Below are positions 18,240 to 25,835 of a stretch of DNA of 64,000 nucleotides, piece by piece (the stretch's first letter is position 1; the number at the start of each line of letters is the position of its first letter). The notes under the pieces were generated by a model. That model was not told where the DNA came from. It saw only the letters and a list, made by a program, of their open reading frames with translations, and made no database searches. The translations under genes were made by a program, and so were the position numbers. This DNA is from Amycolatopsis taiwanensis DSM 45107. Its GTDB lineage: Bacteria; Actinomycetota; Actinomycetes; Mycobacteriales; Pseudonocardiaceae. The stretch is taken from NCBI RefSeq assembly GCF_000519205.1, contig NZ_KI912598.1, forward strand, positions 448,390-512,389, written 5' to 3'.

Positions 18240-18442
18240 CCTAGAGGTTGTTGCTAAGTGGTTTGCGTGGCGGTGCGGGTGGCGGAACCTCAGACGTCTT
18301 CTCGCTCCGGGATCGCCTCCTCATGAATGTCCAATTCACCACGTCGGCGCTGTCCTCGCGAGAAGACGCCTGAGAACCCGCGGCGGCGCAAGCTGCGAGC
18401 CTCACCGCAAGCGGCTGACGCCGCTTAGGAATACAACCTAGG
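18240..18442. mobile_element. MITE-like repeat of about 203 bp with imperfect terminal inverted repeats
   Basis: The left end CCTAGAGGTTGTTGCTAAG (18240-18258) and the right end CTTAGGAATACAACCTAGG (18424-18442) are imperfect inverted repeats of each other. There is no coding capacity inside. The right part holds the hairpin AAGCGGC-TGAC-GCCGCTT, and its last 49 bp resemble 22641-22686. The element fills the gap between two divergent genes and ends 9 bp before the ATG of the downstream gene, so that gene's promoter lies within it. Confidence 0.55.
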
Positions 18443-18451
18443 GTGGGCGTC

Positions 18452-19504
18452 ATGTTCGAGAGCTTGCGCTTTCCGCTGCTGGTCGCGCCGATGGCGGGTG
18501 GTCCCTCGACTCCGGAACTCGTCGCCGCGGTGGTGGAGGCGGGCGGATCGGGCTTTCTCGCCGCCGGTTACCTCAAGGCCGGTGCGCTGGCCGAGCAGAT
18601 CTCCAGGACGCGGCAGCTCACGGCGGGATCCTTTGGCGTTAACCTGTTCGTCCCCGGCGACCGGTCCACCGTGGACATCACCGGTTATGCCCGGCGTCTC
18701 GAAGACGAAGCTCGCCGGTACGGGGCCGAGCCGGGCGAGCCGCGCTGGGACGACGACGATTACCCGGCGAAGCTGGATCTCGTGGTGACAGAGCGGATTC
18801 CCCTGGTGTCCTTCACCTTCGGCCTGCCCGCCCCCGAGGACGTGGCGCGCCTGCATGAGGCCGGAAGCAGTGTGGTGGTGACCGTCACGACTCCCGGAGA
18901 GGCCGTGCGGGCGGCCCGCGCGGGCGCGGATGCCTTGTGCGTACAGGGTTTCGAGGCGGGCGCGCACCGCGGCCTGTGGGTTGAGGACCCGGCCGATCCC
19001 GCCGGGGGAGACACCTACGGGCTGCTGGCCCTGCTCCGGCTGGTCTCGTCCGAAGTAGACCTTCCGCTGATCGCGACCGGTGGTTTGGTGCACGGCGCCG
19101 ACATCGCGGCGACGCTGGTCGCCGGGGCCGAGGCAGCGCAACTGGGTACCGCCTTTCTACGCGCGGACGAGGCCGGTACGCGGCCCGTGCACCGGCGTGC
19201 GCTCGCCGAGGCGGGGCGGTCCACGGAGTTCACCCGCGCGTTCAGCGGCCGCCCGGCCCGGGGCCTGGTCAACCGGTTCCTCACCGACCATTCCGCCGCG
19301 GCGCCCGCCGCCTACCCGCAGGTGCATCACCTCACCAGCCCGATCCGCGCGGCGGCGGCGAGGGCCGGTGACCCGGAGGGACTGAACCTGTGGGCGGGCC
19401 AGACGTATCGGGTCGCGCCGCACGGGCCGGCCGCGGAGATCTTCGCGAAGCTGCACGGCGAGGCCAGGGCCGCCTTCGACCAGGTTGCCCGGCGTTTCGC
19501 CTGA
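18452..19504 (+). CDS. Nitronate monooxygenase (2-nitropropane dioxygenase family)
   Basis: A 350-residue FMN-dependent TIM-barrel enzyme that oxidises alkyl nitronates such as propionate-3-nitronate. Visible are LLVAPMAGGPSTPELVAAV at the N-terminus, FGVNLFVP, CVQGFEAGAHRG (with the conserved His), ATGGLVHGADIAATLVAGA and QLGTAFLRADEAG (phosphate-binding end of the barrel). ATG 18452 is chosen; an in-frame GTG lies at 18443. The promoter region is inside the MITE-like repeat. Confidence 0.9.
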   Translation: MFESLRFPLLVAPMAGGPSTPELVAAVVEAGGSGFLAAGYLKAGALAEQISRTRQLTAGSFGVNLFVPGDRSTVDITGYARRLEDEARRYGAEPGEPRWDDDDYPAKLDLVVTERIPLVSFTFGLPAPEDVARLHEAGSSVVVTVTTPGEAVRAARAGADALCVQGFEAGAHRGLWVEDPADPAGGDTYGLLALLRLVSSEVDLPLIATGGLVHGADIAATLVAGAEAAQLGTAFLRADEAGTRPVHRRALAEAGRSTEFTRAFSGRPARGLVNRFLTDHSAAAPAAYPQVHHLTSPIRAAAARAGDPEGLNLWAGQTYRVAPHGPAAEIFAKLHGEARAAFDQVARRFA

Positions 19505-19511
19505 AGATGCG

Positions 19512-20483
19512 TTACCCTGCGGCCGCGTTCGGGATCGGCACCGGCTCGGCGCCATCCTGCTTCGACTGGCGGGTCACACCGGCCGCGAAGTAGGTGAGCA
19601 TCTCGGCGACACCGGCCGGGTCGTCGAGCTGGGGGCAGTGTCCCCACTCGGAGCGGACCAGCAGCCGGCTGTGCGGCACCAGCGCGTGCAAACGCTCGCC
19701 GGAGGCCGGTGTGACCAGGCGGTCCTTACCGCACGCGACCACCAGCAATGGCGCGCGGATCTGGTCCAGGCCCTGGTATGCCTCGGCCAGCTCCTCGACC
19801 AGTTGGCGCGCCTGCTCCAGCCGGGTGGTCGCCGAGCGGTAGTCCGGGAAGAGGCTGGTGAACCGCCGCACCTGCTCGGCCGCGGCGCCCCCGTGGTCGG
19901 CGTAGAGCAGCCGCGGCACGACGTACTCGGCGATCGAACGGACCAGGAAGCCGGGGATCGGCAACGGGAGCGAGGCGGCCAGCCGCAGTGGCAGCGGGTA
20001 CCGGCCGACGGTGCGGACCAGCCAGGAGTCGACGAACCCGGGCGCGGCGATGGACACCACGCCGGCGATCGGCAGCCGGGACGACTGCGCCACCCGCAGG
20101 CTCATCGTGCCGCCGAGTGAGTTCCCCGCGACGATGATCTTTCGGTACTGGCGCTGTTCCTTGAGGACTGCATCGACGAAGGCGTCCAGCTGCGGCAACA
20201 TCGCGCCCGGGCGCAGCGGGTCCGCCTCGCCGAACCCGGGCAGGTCCACGGCGAGGACCGAGGTGCCCGTCGCGGCCAGCTCGGCCAGCGCCGGGCGCCA
20301 CGTGTCGGCGCTGTCGCAATAGCCATGCAACAGGACGAGCCTGGTCGCCTGCCGGTCGCGTGGCCCTGCCTCGAGCACCCTGGTCCGGCTACCGGCAAAA
20401 CTCCGGTAACCGACCCGCAGTGCTGCCGGATCGGTGTTTGGAGAGGCCGGCCTTGCCGTCGTCTCCCGCTCCATTGCGGTCAT
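19512..20483 (-). CDS. Alpha/beta hydrolase
   Basis: A 323-residue alpha/beta-fold hydrolase. The oxyanion segment is LLHGYCDSADTW, the nucleophile elbow is GNSLGG, the acid lies near CGKDRLVTP, and the catalytic histidine is in EWGHCPQLDDP. ATG 20483 or ATG 20474 could be the start. It is tail-to-tail with the nitronate monooxygenase gene (7 bp apart). The substrate is unknown. Confidence 0.85.
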   Translation of the reverse strand: MTAMERETTARPASPNTDPAALRVGYRSFAGSRTRVLEAGPRDRQATRLVLLHGYCDSADTWRPALAELAATGTSVLAVDLPGFGEADPLRPGAMLPQLDAFVDAVLKEQRQYRKIIVAGNSLGGTMSLRVAQSSRLPIAGVVSIAAPGFVDSWLVRTVGRYPLPLRLAASLPLPIPGFLVRSIAEYVVPRLLYADHGGAAAEQVRRFTSLFPDYRSATTRLEQARQLVEELAEAYQGLDQIRAPLLVVACGKDRLVTPASGERLHALVPHSRLLVRSEWGHCPQLDDPAGVAEMLTYFAAGVTRQSKQDGAEPVPIPNAAAG

Positions 20484-20495
20484 ATACCCAGATTA

Positions 20496-20510
20496 GCGAG
20501 AAAATCTCGC
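20496..20510. promoter_or_regulatory. 15-bp palindrome upstream of the alpha/beta hydrolase
   Basis: GCGAGAAAATCTCGC is a perfect inverted repeat (6-bp arms, 3-bp centre) 13 bp before the ATG of the hydrolase gene. Its size and position suit a repressor operator. No regulator gene is adjacent. Confidence 0.35.
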
Positions 20511-20597
20511 CTTCCGTCCTTCCGTGCGTGATCACAAACCGGTGTCGCGTTGATCTCGACACGGTGTCTGTGCAGGTCGCAGGGGAGTGTAGGTTAG

Positions 20598-21563
20598 TCA
20601 GCGGGTAAAGACAATCTTTCCGGCGGTTGCTCCGCTGAGCATATTCGCGAACCCCTGGGCCGCCTCGGTCATCGGCAGTTCGTCACCGATCTGCGGCCTT
20701 ATCCCGGTCAGTTCGACGTAGGACAGCAGGTCTGCCAGCTCGTCCCGCGTGCCCATGGTCGATCCGGCGACGCGCAGTTGCAGGAAGAACACGCGCTGCA
20801 ACTCCGCGCTCGCGTCCTGCCCGCTCGTCGCGCCGGAAGTCACGACGATGCCACCCGGTTTGAGCGACTTGAGCGAGTGGGACCAGGTCGCCTTGCCGAC
20901 GGTCTCGAAGACGGCGTCGACCCGCTCGGGCAGCCGCGCGCCCGTCTCGAACGTCTGATGCGCGCCCAGCCGCTCCGCGAGCGCCCGCTTCGGCTCGCTC
21001 CGGCCGGTCACCCACACCCGGAAGCCGGCGGCCCGGCCGAGCTGGACCAGCGCCGTGGACACCCCGCCCGACGCGCCCTGCACCAGCATCGTCTGACCGG
21101 GGCGCAGCCCGGACTTGACGAACAGCATTCGGTAGGCGGTCAGCCACGCTGTGCCCATGGTCGCGGCCTCGGCGAACGACATGCCGGCGGGTTTGGGCAG
21201 CACGTTGCGTGCCGGGACGACGACGTAGTCGGCGAAGGTGCCCTGATGTTTCTCCGTCAGCAGCGTGCGCTTCGGGTCGAGGGTGTCGTCGCCCACCCAG
21301 CCGGGCGCGTTGATCACCGAGTGCAGCACGACCTCGGTGCCGTCGTCCAGCACACCGGCCCCGTCGCAGCCGAGGATCATCGGGAACTGCTCGGGCTTGA
21401 TGCCGACGCCCCGCAGCGTCCAGATGTCGTGCATGTTGAGGCTCGCGGCCCGGACGGCGACCCGGACCCAGCCGTCCGGCACGTCCGGCTCTTCTCGCTC
21501 GCCGACGACGAGCGAATCGAGTGGCTTGTCCTGGTTCGGTTCCTGTGCGTAGACGGCGAACAT
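20598..21563 (-). CDS. MDR-superfamily quinone oxidoreductase/alcohol dehydrogenase-like
   Basis: A 321-residue medium-chain reductase. It has the GroES-like N-terminal domain (AASLNMHDIWTLRGVG, LGCDGAGVL) and a Rossmann domain with GASGGVSTALVQLGRA. The structural-zinc cysteine lobe is absent and the catalytic zinc ligands are not complete, which suits zinc-independent quinone or enone reductases. Substrate unknown. The downstream gap of 114 bp holds the promoter of the alpha/beta hydrolase. Confidence 0.85.
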   Translation of the reverse strand: MFAVYAQEPNQDKPLDSLVVGEREEPDVPDGWVRVAVRAASLNMHDIWTLRGVGIKPEQFPMILGCDGAGVLDDGTEVVLHSVINAPGWVGDDTLDPKRTLLTEKHQGTFADYVVVPARNVLPKPAGMSFAEAATMGTAWLTAYRMLFVKSGLRPGQTMLVQGASGGVSTALVQLGRAAGFRVWVTGRSEPKRALAERLGAHQTFETGARLPERVDAVFETVGKATWSHSLKSLKPGGIVVTSGATSGQDASAELQRVFFLQLRVAGSTMGTRDELADLLSYVELTGIRPQIGDELPMTEAAQGFANMLSGATAGKIVFTR

Positions 21564-21587
21564 GGCTGCAAACTACCCCGATTCACA

Positions 21588-21644
21588 GGGGTCTGGGGTC
21601 TGGCCCTCCAGACGGGGTCCGGGGGTCGCACCCCCAGATGACAC
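21588..21644. repeat. 57-bp double-hairpin repeat, diverged copy
   Basis: The sequence GGGGTCTGGGG...CCCCCAGATGACAC aligns with the copies at 38024-38080 and 47878-47935, with several differences that weaken the first hairpin. It lies in the gap between the divergent MDR gene and the small membrane protein, just before the latter's -10 box. Confidence 0.6.
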
Positions 21645-21662
21645 CGCGCGTAGGCTGTGAGC

Positions 21663-21860
21663 GTGTTCAACGGGCTGGCCAACTGGTGGGACAACGCGGA
21701 GCTGTGGCTCGCGCAGTTGTGGTTCCCGGCGCAGTTCGTGCTGGTCATCGCCGTGCTCGGGCCGCTGTGCCTGGGGGCGGCGTGGCTGATCGACCGGATC
21801 GTCGACCGGGTGGCGGCGTTGTTCCGCCCTGGCCGGGATGGGGACTGTTCGAGCCAGTGA
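21663..21860 (+). CDS. Small membrane protein upstream of RNase gene
   Basis: A 65-residue protein with a hydrophobic helix (FVLVIAVLGPLCLGAAWLI) followed by a basic tail. No family is recognised. The GTG at 21663 lies 6 nt after a TAGGCT -10 box, so it is probably translated from a leaderless mRNA; the in-frame GTG at 21657 is an alternative. Its stop overlaps the start of the secreted RNase gene, implying translational coupling and a shared role. Confidence 0.65.
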   Translation: MFNGLANWWDNAELWLAQLWFPAQFVLVIAVLGPLCLGAAWLIDRIVDRVAALFRPGRDGDCSSQ

Positions 21861-22249
21861 AGCAATCGACGAGCAGGAGGCGCATCAGCGTCGCCCTGGC
21901 CGGGCTCATCGTGCTCGTCCTCGGCGGTTGGCTGATCAAGGACCTCGGTGGGGTCACCGAACCCGGCCTGCATACCGTGGCGCTGTCCACGCTGCCGCCC
22001 GAAGCCGGGCAGACCTACCGGCTGATCGAGGCCGGCGGCCCGTTCCGGTATCCGCAGGACGGAACCGTCTTCGAGAACCGGGAGAAACTGCTGCCACGGC
22101 AGCCCTCCGGTTATTACCATGAATACACCGTGCCAACACCGGGCAGTGCCGACCGGGGACCGAGACGGCTGATCGCCGGTGACGGGCGGGAGCTGTACTA
22201 CACCGGCGATCACTACCAGACATTTGTCGCGGTCGACCCCACGAAGTAG
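21857..22249 (+). CDS. Exported guanyl-specific ribonuclease (RNase Sa/barnase type)
   Basis: A 130-residue protein: basic start, one hydrophobic signal or anchor helix (ISVALAGLIVLVLGGWLI), then an RNase N1/Sa domain of about 95 residues. Key segments are GGPFRYPQDGTVFENRE, GYYHEYTVPTPG (general-base Glu), RGPRRLIAG (Arg) and YYTGDHYQTF (catalytic His). GTG 21857 overlaps the preceding stop (GTGA). A barstar-family gene follows 7 bp downstream, giving a toxin-antidote pair. Confidence 0.9.
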   Translation: MKQSTSRRRISVALAGLIVLVLGGWLIKDLGGVTEPGLHTVALSTLPPEAGQTYRLIEAGGPFRYPQDGTVFENREKLLPRQPSGYYHEYTVPTPGSADRGPRRLIAGDGRELYYTGDHYQTFVAVDPTK

Positions 22250-22256
22250 AAGGCCC

Positions 22257-22619
22257 ATGGAGCACACCGATTCGAAAGCCCTCGCGGAAGGCGCACGTGC
22301 CCGCGGCGCTCACGTTCATCTCGTGCACGGTCACCCCACGGACAAGATGTCCACAATGGAGGCCATCGCCGCGGCACTGTCCTTTCCCGACTATTTCGGC
22401 CGGAACCTCGACGCGCTGTACGACTGCCTGACCGACCTGTCCTGGCTGCCTGCCGGCGAGCATGTGCTGATCTGGGGCGGTGCGGAGCTGCTCAAGGCGG
22501 CCGATCCGAGGGCGTACCTGGCGATTCGCAGTGTGCTCTCGGACGCGGAGCGCGCGATGACCCCCGGTGGCGATCGCGTGGACAGCCGCCACCTCACGGT
22601 CGCGTTCTGCGACGACTAG
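22257..22619 (+). CDS. Barstar family ribonuclease inhibitor
   Basis: A 120-residue barstar homologue expected to bind and silence the upstream RNase in the cytoplasm before export. Barstar features are MSTMEAIAAALSFPDYFGRNLDALYDCLTDL and the closing strand HLTVAFCDD. It is placed directly after the RNase gene, so the inhibitor is made with the toxin. A hairpin-bearing repeat follows. Confidence 0.9.
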   Translation: MEHTDSKALAEGARARGAHVHLVHGHPTDKMSTMEAIAAALSFPDYFGRNLDALYDCLTDLSWLPAGEHVLIWGGAELLKAADPRAYLAIRSVLSDAERAMTPGGDRVDSRHLTVAFCDD

Positions 22620-22640
22620 AGACTGTTTCGAGCGGCCTGC

Positions 22641-22686
22641 CGCGGCGGTGCAAGCTGTCGCCCACCGCAAGCGGCTCCGCCGCTTC
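22641..22686. repeat. Dispersed hairpin repeat shared with 18379-18427; likely terminator
   Basis: CGCGGCGGTGCAAGCTG...CACCGCAAGCGGCTCCGCCGCTT aligns with the right part of the MITE-like element at 18379-18427. It ends in a hairpin AAGCGGC-TCC-GCCGCTT. It sits between the convergent stops of the barstar gene and the crotonase gene, where a bidirectional terminator is expected. Confidence 0.55.
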
Positions 22687-22705
22687 GAACACCATCTGAC
22701 CCGGA

Positions 22706-23479
22706 TTACTCGCTGGGCACCCAGTTCGGCCGGCGTTTCTGGGCGAACGCGGTGATGCCTTCCTGCCCCTCCGCGGAGGCGAAGAACCGGGCGGAAAGCG
22801 CATTCATCGCCTCGAAACCGGCGGACGGCGTGGGTGGTTTCGGGCTGACGAGCAGCTCCTTCGTGGCGGCGAGGGCCTGCGGTCCGCCGAGTGCGAGCGC
22901 GTTGACGTAGCGGTCGACCTCGGCGTCGAGCCGTTCCGCGTCTACGGCCGCGGTGATCAGGCCGATCTGGGCCGCGCGTTCGGCGTCGAAGACCTCGCCG
23001 GTGAGGAACAGCTCCTGGGCGGCGCGGGGCGCGATGCGGGGCAGCACGGTCAGCGAGATGATCGCCGGGACCACGCCGACCCGCACCTCCGAGAAGGCGA
23101 ACGTGGCTTCGCGGGCGGCCACCACGATGTCCGCCGCCGCCACCATCCCGACCCCGCCGGCTCGTGCCGGTCCGGTGAGCCGGGCGACCACGGGCTTCGG
23201 GCTGGACCAGAGCTGGTGCAGGATTTCGGGAAATTCGTTGACGCCCTGGGCGGAGGCGTCGGCCCCGCGTGCCTCCTTGAGATCCATGCCCGAGCAGAAC
23301 ACCTTGCCGGTGTGCGTCAGCACGATCACCCGGACCGCTGCGTCGTCATGGGCCTTGACCAGCGAAGCGCGCAGCTCGCGCCTCAACTGGGCCGACAACG
23401 CGTTGCGGTTGTGCGGTGAGTCCAGCGTGATGGTCGCGGTACCACGCGCCACCGAGTAGTGCACAAGTTCGTCGCTCAT
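22706..23479 (-). CDS. Enoyl-CoA hydratase/isomerase (crotonase) family protein
   Basis: A 257-residue crotonase. The CoA-binding and oxyanion segments are NRNALSAQLRREL, VFCSGMDLKEA and ARAGGVGMVAAADI. The two catalytic glutamates of true enoyl-CoA hydratases are not evident at the usual places (GPARAGGVG; EVRVGVVPA), so another crotonase reaction or a noncatalytic role is possible. ATG 23479 begins the homologous region. An IS5-derived repeat element lies just upstream. Confidence 0.85.
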   Translation of the reverse strand: MSDELVHYSVARGTATITLDSPHNRNALSAQLRRELRASLVKAHDDAAVRVIVLTHTGKVFCSGMDLKEARGADASAQGVNEFPEILHQLWSSPKPVVARLTGPARAGGVGMVAAADIVVAAREATFAFSEVRVGVVPAIISLTVLPRIAPRAAQELFLTGEVFDAERAAQIGLITAAVDAERLDAEVDRYVNALALGGPQALAATKELLVSPKPPTPSAGFEAMNALSARFFASAEGQEGITAFAQKRRPNWVPSE

Positions 23480-23546
23480 GGACACCACCCTGCCATGGCT
23501 CGCGATCTTTTCGCGGGCGAGGCGCGTGGTCGGTTCCGGCGGACCA

Positions 23547-24227
23547 GGACCTGTATCGAAGCCGGTCGGGTGAGCTGGGCTGATCTCGGCGTTCTCGCCG
23601 GAACCCCGGACTCGCCACAAACCCGGAACTCACCTCCCCCGCCCCAGAACTCGCCCTCCCGAACCCAGAACTCGCCCACCTGAACCCAGAACTCGCCCTC
23701 CCCAGCCGGGGACACGCCAGCACCTGGCGTGTCCCCAGCTCAGGCGATTGAGTTCCTGCTTCAGGCACGCGAGTTCCCGGTGCAGCCGGGCGTGTCCCCG
23801 GTTCAGGCACGCAAGTTCCCGGTTCAGGCACCTGAGTTCTCGGTTCAGTCGGGCGTGTCCCCGGTCCGGGCACTCGAGTTCCGGTTTGGGAACAACAGGT
23901 ACCGAAGGCCGGATTACCCCGGGCAACGTTGCGAGGCACGCCGCCAGGACCGTACCACCCCCGACGACGCGACGAACTCCTGTCCTGAACCGGGAACACA
24001 GCGGCCTGAAGCGGGGACACAGCGGCCTGAAGCAGGGACACAGCGGCCCGAAGCGGGGACACAGCCGCCTGAAGCGGGGACACAGCCGCCTGGAGCGGGG
24101 ACTCAGCGGTCTGGAGAGGGGACACGGCGCGGTCGTCACCCGCTGCGACACACTCGCCATACGCTACGAAGCCACCATCCACCTTGCTGCGATCAACGAA
24201 CAGGTCTGATCGACATTGATACAGGCC
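23547..24227. mobile_element. IS5-like non-autonomous element with 21-bp repeat arrays (locus 1)
   Basis: Terminal repeats GGACCTGTATCGAAG (left) and the inverse of GGCCTGTATCAATGTCG (right) bound 681 bp. The left half repeats GAACTCGCC-type units; a perfect hairpin GGGGACACGCCAG/CTGGCGTGTCCCC (23708-23736) is the turning point; GAGTTCC-type units follow in reverse sense. A second array of seven exact 21-bp units runs from 23984 to about 24130. The right end keeps the last 22 transposase codons. Flanks (ACCA, CTAA) do not match, so no target duplication is visible. Confidence 0.7.
24141..24209 (+). pseudogene. IS5-family transposase C-terminal remnant (22 codons)
   Basis: The frame reads RCDTLAIRYEATIHLAAINE and ends in TGA, matching the conserved end of IS5-family transposases (RYDKLAxRYEATVHxAAIN). 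The 21-bp repeats upstream are in frame with it and read as seven-residue units (LKRGHSG). Everything else of the transposase is missing. Confidence 0.7.
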
Positions 24228-24968
24228 CTAAGCGGATTCGGCTCGCTGGTACGCGGTTTCCGTGTAGCGGCGCAGGACGAGAGCCGTGATCCGGGGATCC
24301 GGGGCCAGCGGCGCGGCGATCCGCGCGTCCGGCGCTTGCGCGGCGACCCGGTCGAGGAGGAAGCCGGGGGCCAGAAACCAGGAAGCGACCGCGATTTCAC
24401 GGGCGCCACGGGCACGCAGCCGCGCGATGGCCGCCGGAATGTCGGGCCGCCCGGCGGCCGGCGTGCCGCCGACGAAGGCAGGAGCGGCGAGGAAACCGTG
24501 ACGCGCCTGCCACCGGCGCGCCAGGCGGGCGACGGCGGCGTTGGCCGGGGCGTGCGAGGAGCCCACCGCGGCCACCACCACGCCGAGGCGCGGATCGGCC
24601 AGATCCGCGCCGGTCGCGGCGAGCCGGTCCAACGCCACGTTCGCCAGCGTCGTCGTAGTCCCGAGAACGTCCGAAACAGACACTCGAAGCCCGGCCGGCG
24701 CACGCGTCAGCAGCGCGGGCAGGTCGATGCGGGCGTGGTAGGCGCTTCCGAGCAGCAGCGGGACCACTACGGCTTCGCGATGTCCCTCGGCGGGAAGCGA
24801 CCGCAGCACGTCGGCCAGCAGCGGGTGAGAAAGGTCGAGAAACGACACGCGGGCGCCGGGGATCTCGCCCACCAACGCGCGGATCGTCGCGGCGGACCGG
24901 CCGTCCCGGCTGCCGTGCGCCACTGTGACGAGAACGGGTTCCTGGCGGTACCGCGGGATCGGGCGCAC
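24228..24968 (-). CDS. Sirohydrochlorin chelatase, CbiX/SirB-like
   Basis: A 246-residue chelatase made of two CbiX-like repeats, which would insert iron into sirohydrochlorin to make the siroheme of the sulfite reductase encoded upstream. Metal-binding histidines are visible in VTVAHGSRD and LLGSAYHARIDL of the first half; the second half has VGSSHAPANA and ASWFLAPGFL. GTG 24968 is the likely start. The stop TAG lies on the boundary of the IS5-like element (CTAGG...), so the insertion probably defines the end of the protein. Confidence 0.85.
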   Translation of the reverse strand: MRPIPRYRQEPVLVTVAHGSRDGRSAATIRALVGEIPGARVSFLDLSHPLLADVLRSLPAEGHREAVVVPLLLGSAYHARIDLPALLTRAPAGLRVSVSDVLGTTTTLANVALDRLAATGADLADPRLGVVVAAVGSSHAPANAAVARLARRWQARHGFLAAPAFVGGTPAAGRPDIPAAIARLRARGAREIAVASWFLAPGFLLDRVAAQAPDARIAAPLAPDPRITALVLRRYTETAYQRAESA

Positions 24969-25013
24969 GGTCAGTCCGCCCCGCTCGTGCCCGCTTCGAC
25001 CGCCGCTGTGTCG

Positions 25014-25835
25014 TCATGCCGCATGGTTGGAAATCACCTCACGCAAGCGCCGGTTGATCACGTCCACGGTTTGGCTTTCCTCGGCGCCGGAGAGCCCGTC
25101 GACCCGCCACTCCTGCACGACCCGGCCCGGGCGCGAGGACAGCAGCACCACCCGCTCGCCGAGCCGCACGGCTTCACGCACGTCGTGGGTCACGAACACC
25201 ACCGCGGCCCCGGTCGCACGCCACAGGCGGACCAACTCGCCCTGCAGGACGTCCCGGGTGATCGCGTCCAGCGCCGAGAACGGTTCGTCCATCAGCAGCA
25301 GCGACGGCCGCGAATCGTCCGAGGTGTGCAGCGCCGAGGCAAGTGCCCGCGCGAGGGCCACCCGCTGGCGCATCCCGCCGGAAAGCTCGTGCGGCCGTTT
25401 CTTGTCCGCGCCGCCCAGCCGCACCAGGTCGAGCAGTTCGCGGGTACGGGCCTTGCGCTCCGCCCGCCCGATGCCGCCCAGTTTCAACGGCAGCTCGACG
25501 TTGGCGGCCGCGGTCAGCCACGGCATCAGCGCGGCCTCTTGGAACATCACCGCGGGACGCCCGCTGTTGACCTCCACGTCGCCGGCGGTCGGCCGGTCCA
25601 GGCCGGCGATGAGGTTCAACAGGGTGGTCTTGCCGCAGCCCGACGCGCCGAGCAGGCAGACGAACTCTCCGGGCGCCACCTGGAGATCGACGCCGCCGAG
25701 CGCGACCACCGCACGGTCGCCCTGACCGAATGTCTTGTGCACGCCGCTCAGCCGCGCGGCGTGTGCGGTGAGTGGCCCCACCGCGGAACTTTCCAGCGTC
25801 GCGGCCATCGCGCCCGCCTCTCTGGTCACGGTCAC
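25014..25835 (-). CDS. SsuB/TauB-type ABC ATPase without partner genes
   Basis: A 273-residue ATPase of the nitrate/sulfonate/taurine import family. Walker A is GASGCGKT, the Q-loop is VMFQEAALMPWL, the signature is LSGGMRQR, and Walker B is LLLMDEPFSALDA. GTG 25835 overlaps the cysN stop by 4 bp (GTGA), so it is part of the cys operon. In other actinomycetes this slot holds an SBP-ATPase-permease set; here no permease or binding protein is present in the window. Confidence 0.9.
   Translation of the reverse strand: MTVTREAGAMAATLESSAVGPLTAHAARLSGVHKTFGQGDRAVVALGGVDLQVAPGEFVCLLGASGCGKTTLLNLIAGLDRPTAGDVEVNSGRPAVMFQEAALMPWLTAAANVELPLKLGGIGRAERKARTRELLDLVRLGGADKKRPHELSGGMRQRVALARALASALHTSDDSRPSLLLMDEPFSALDAITRDVLQGELVRLWRATGAAVVFVTHDVREAVRLGERVVLLSSRPGRVVQEWRVDGLSGAEESQTVDVINRRLREVISNHAA

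Noticed and set aside
18241-18453. 70-codon minus-strand frame inside the MITE-like element
   Set aside because: The composition is random-looking, it spans the terminal repeats, and it has no ribosome site.
23984-24130. 21-bp tandem units as a CRISPR array
   Set aside because: The units are directly contiguous with no unique spacers, they are inverted across a hairpin in each locus, and no cas genes are present.
23640-24209. Repeat arrays as real coding regions (they stay open in several frames as heptad-like peptides)
   Set aside because: Because 21 is a multiple of three, any frame stays open; there are no ribosome sites or domains apart from the transposase remnant.
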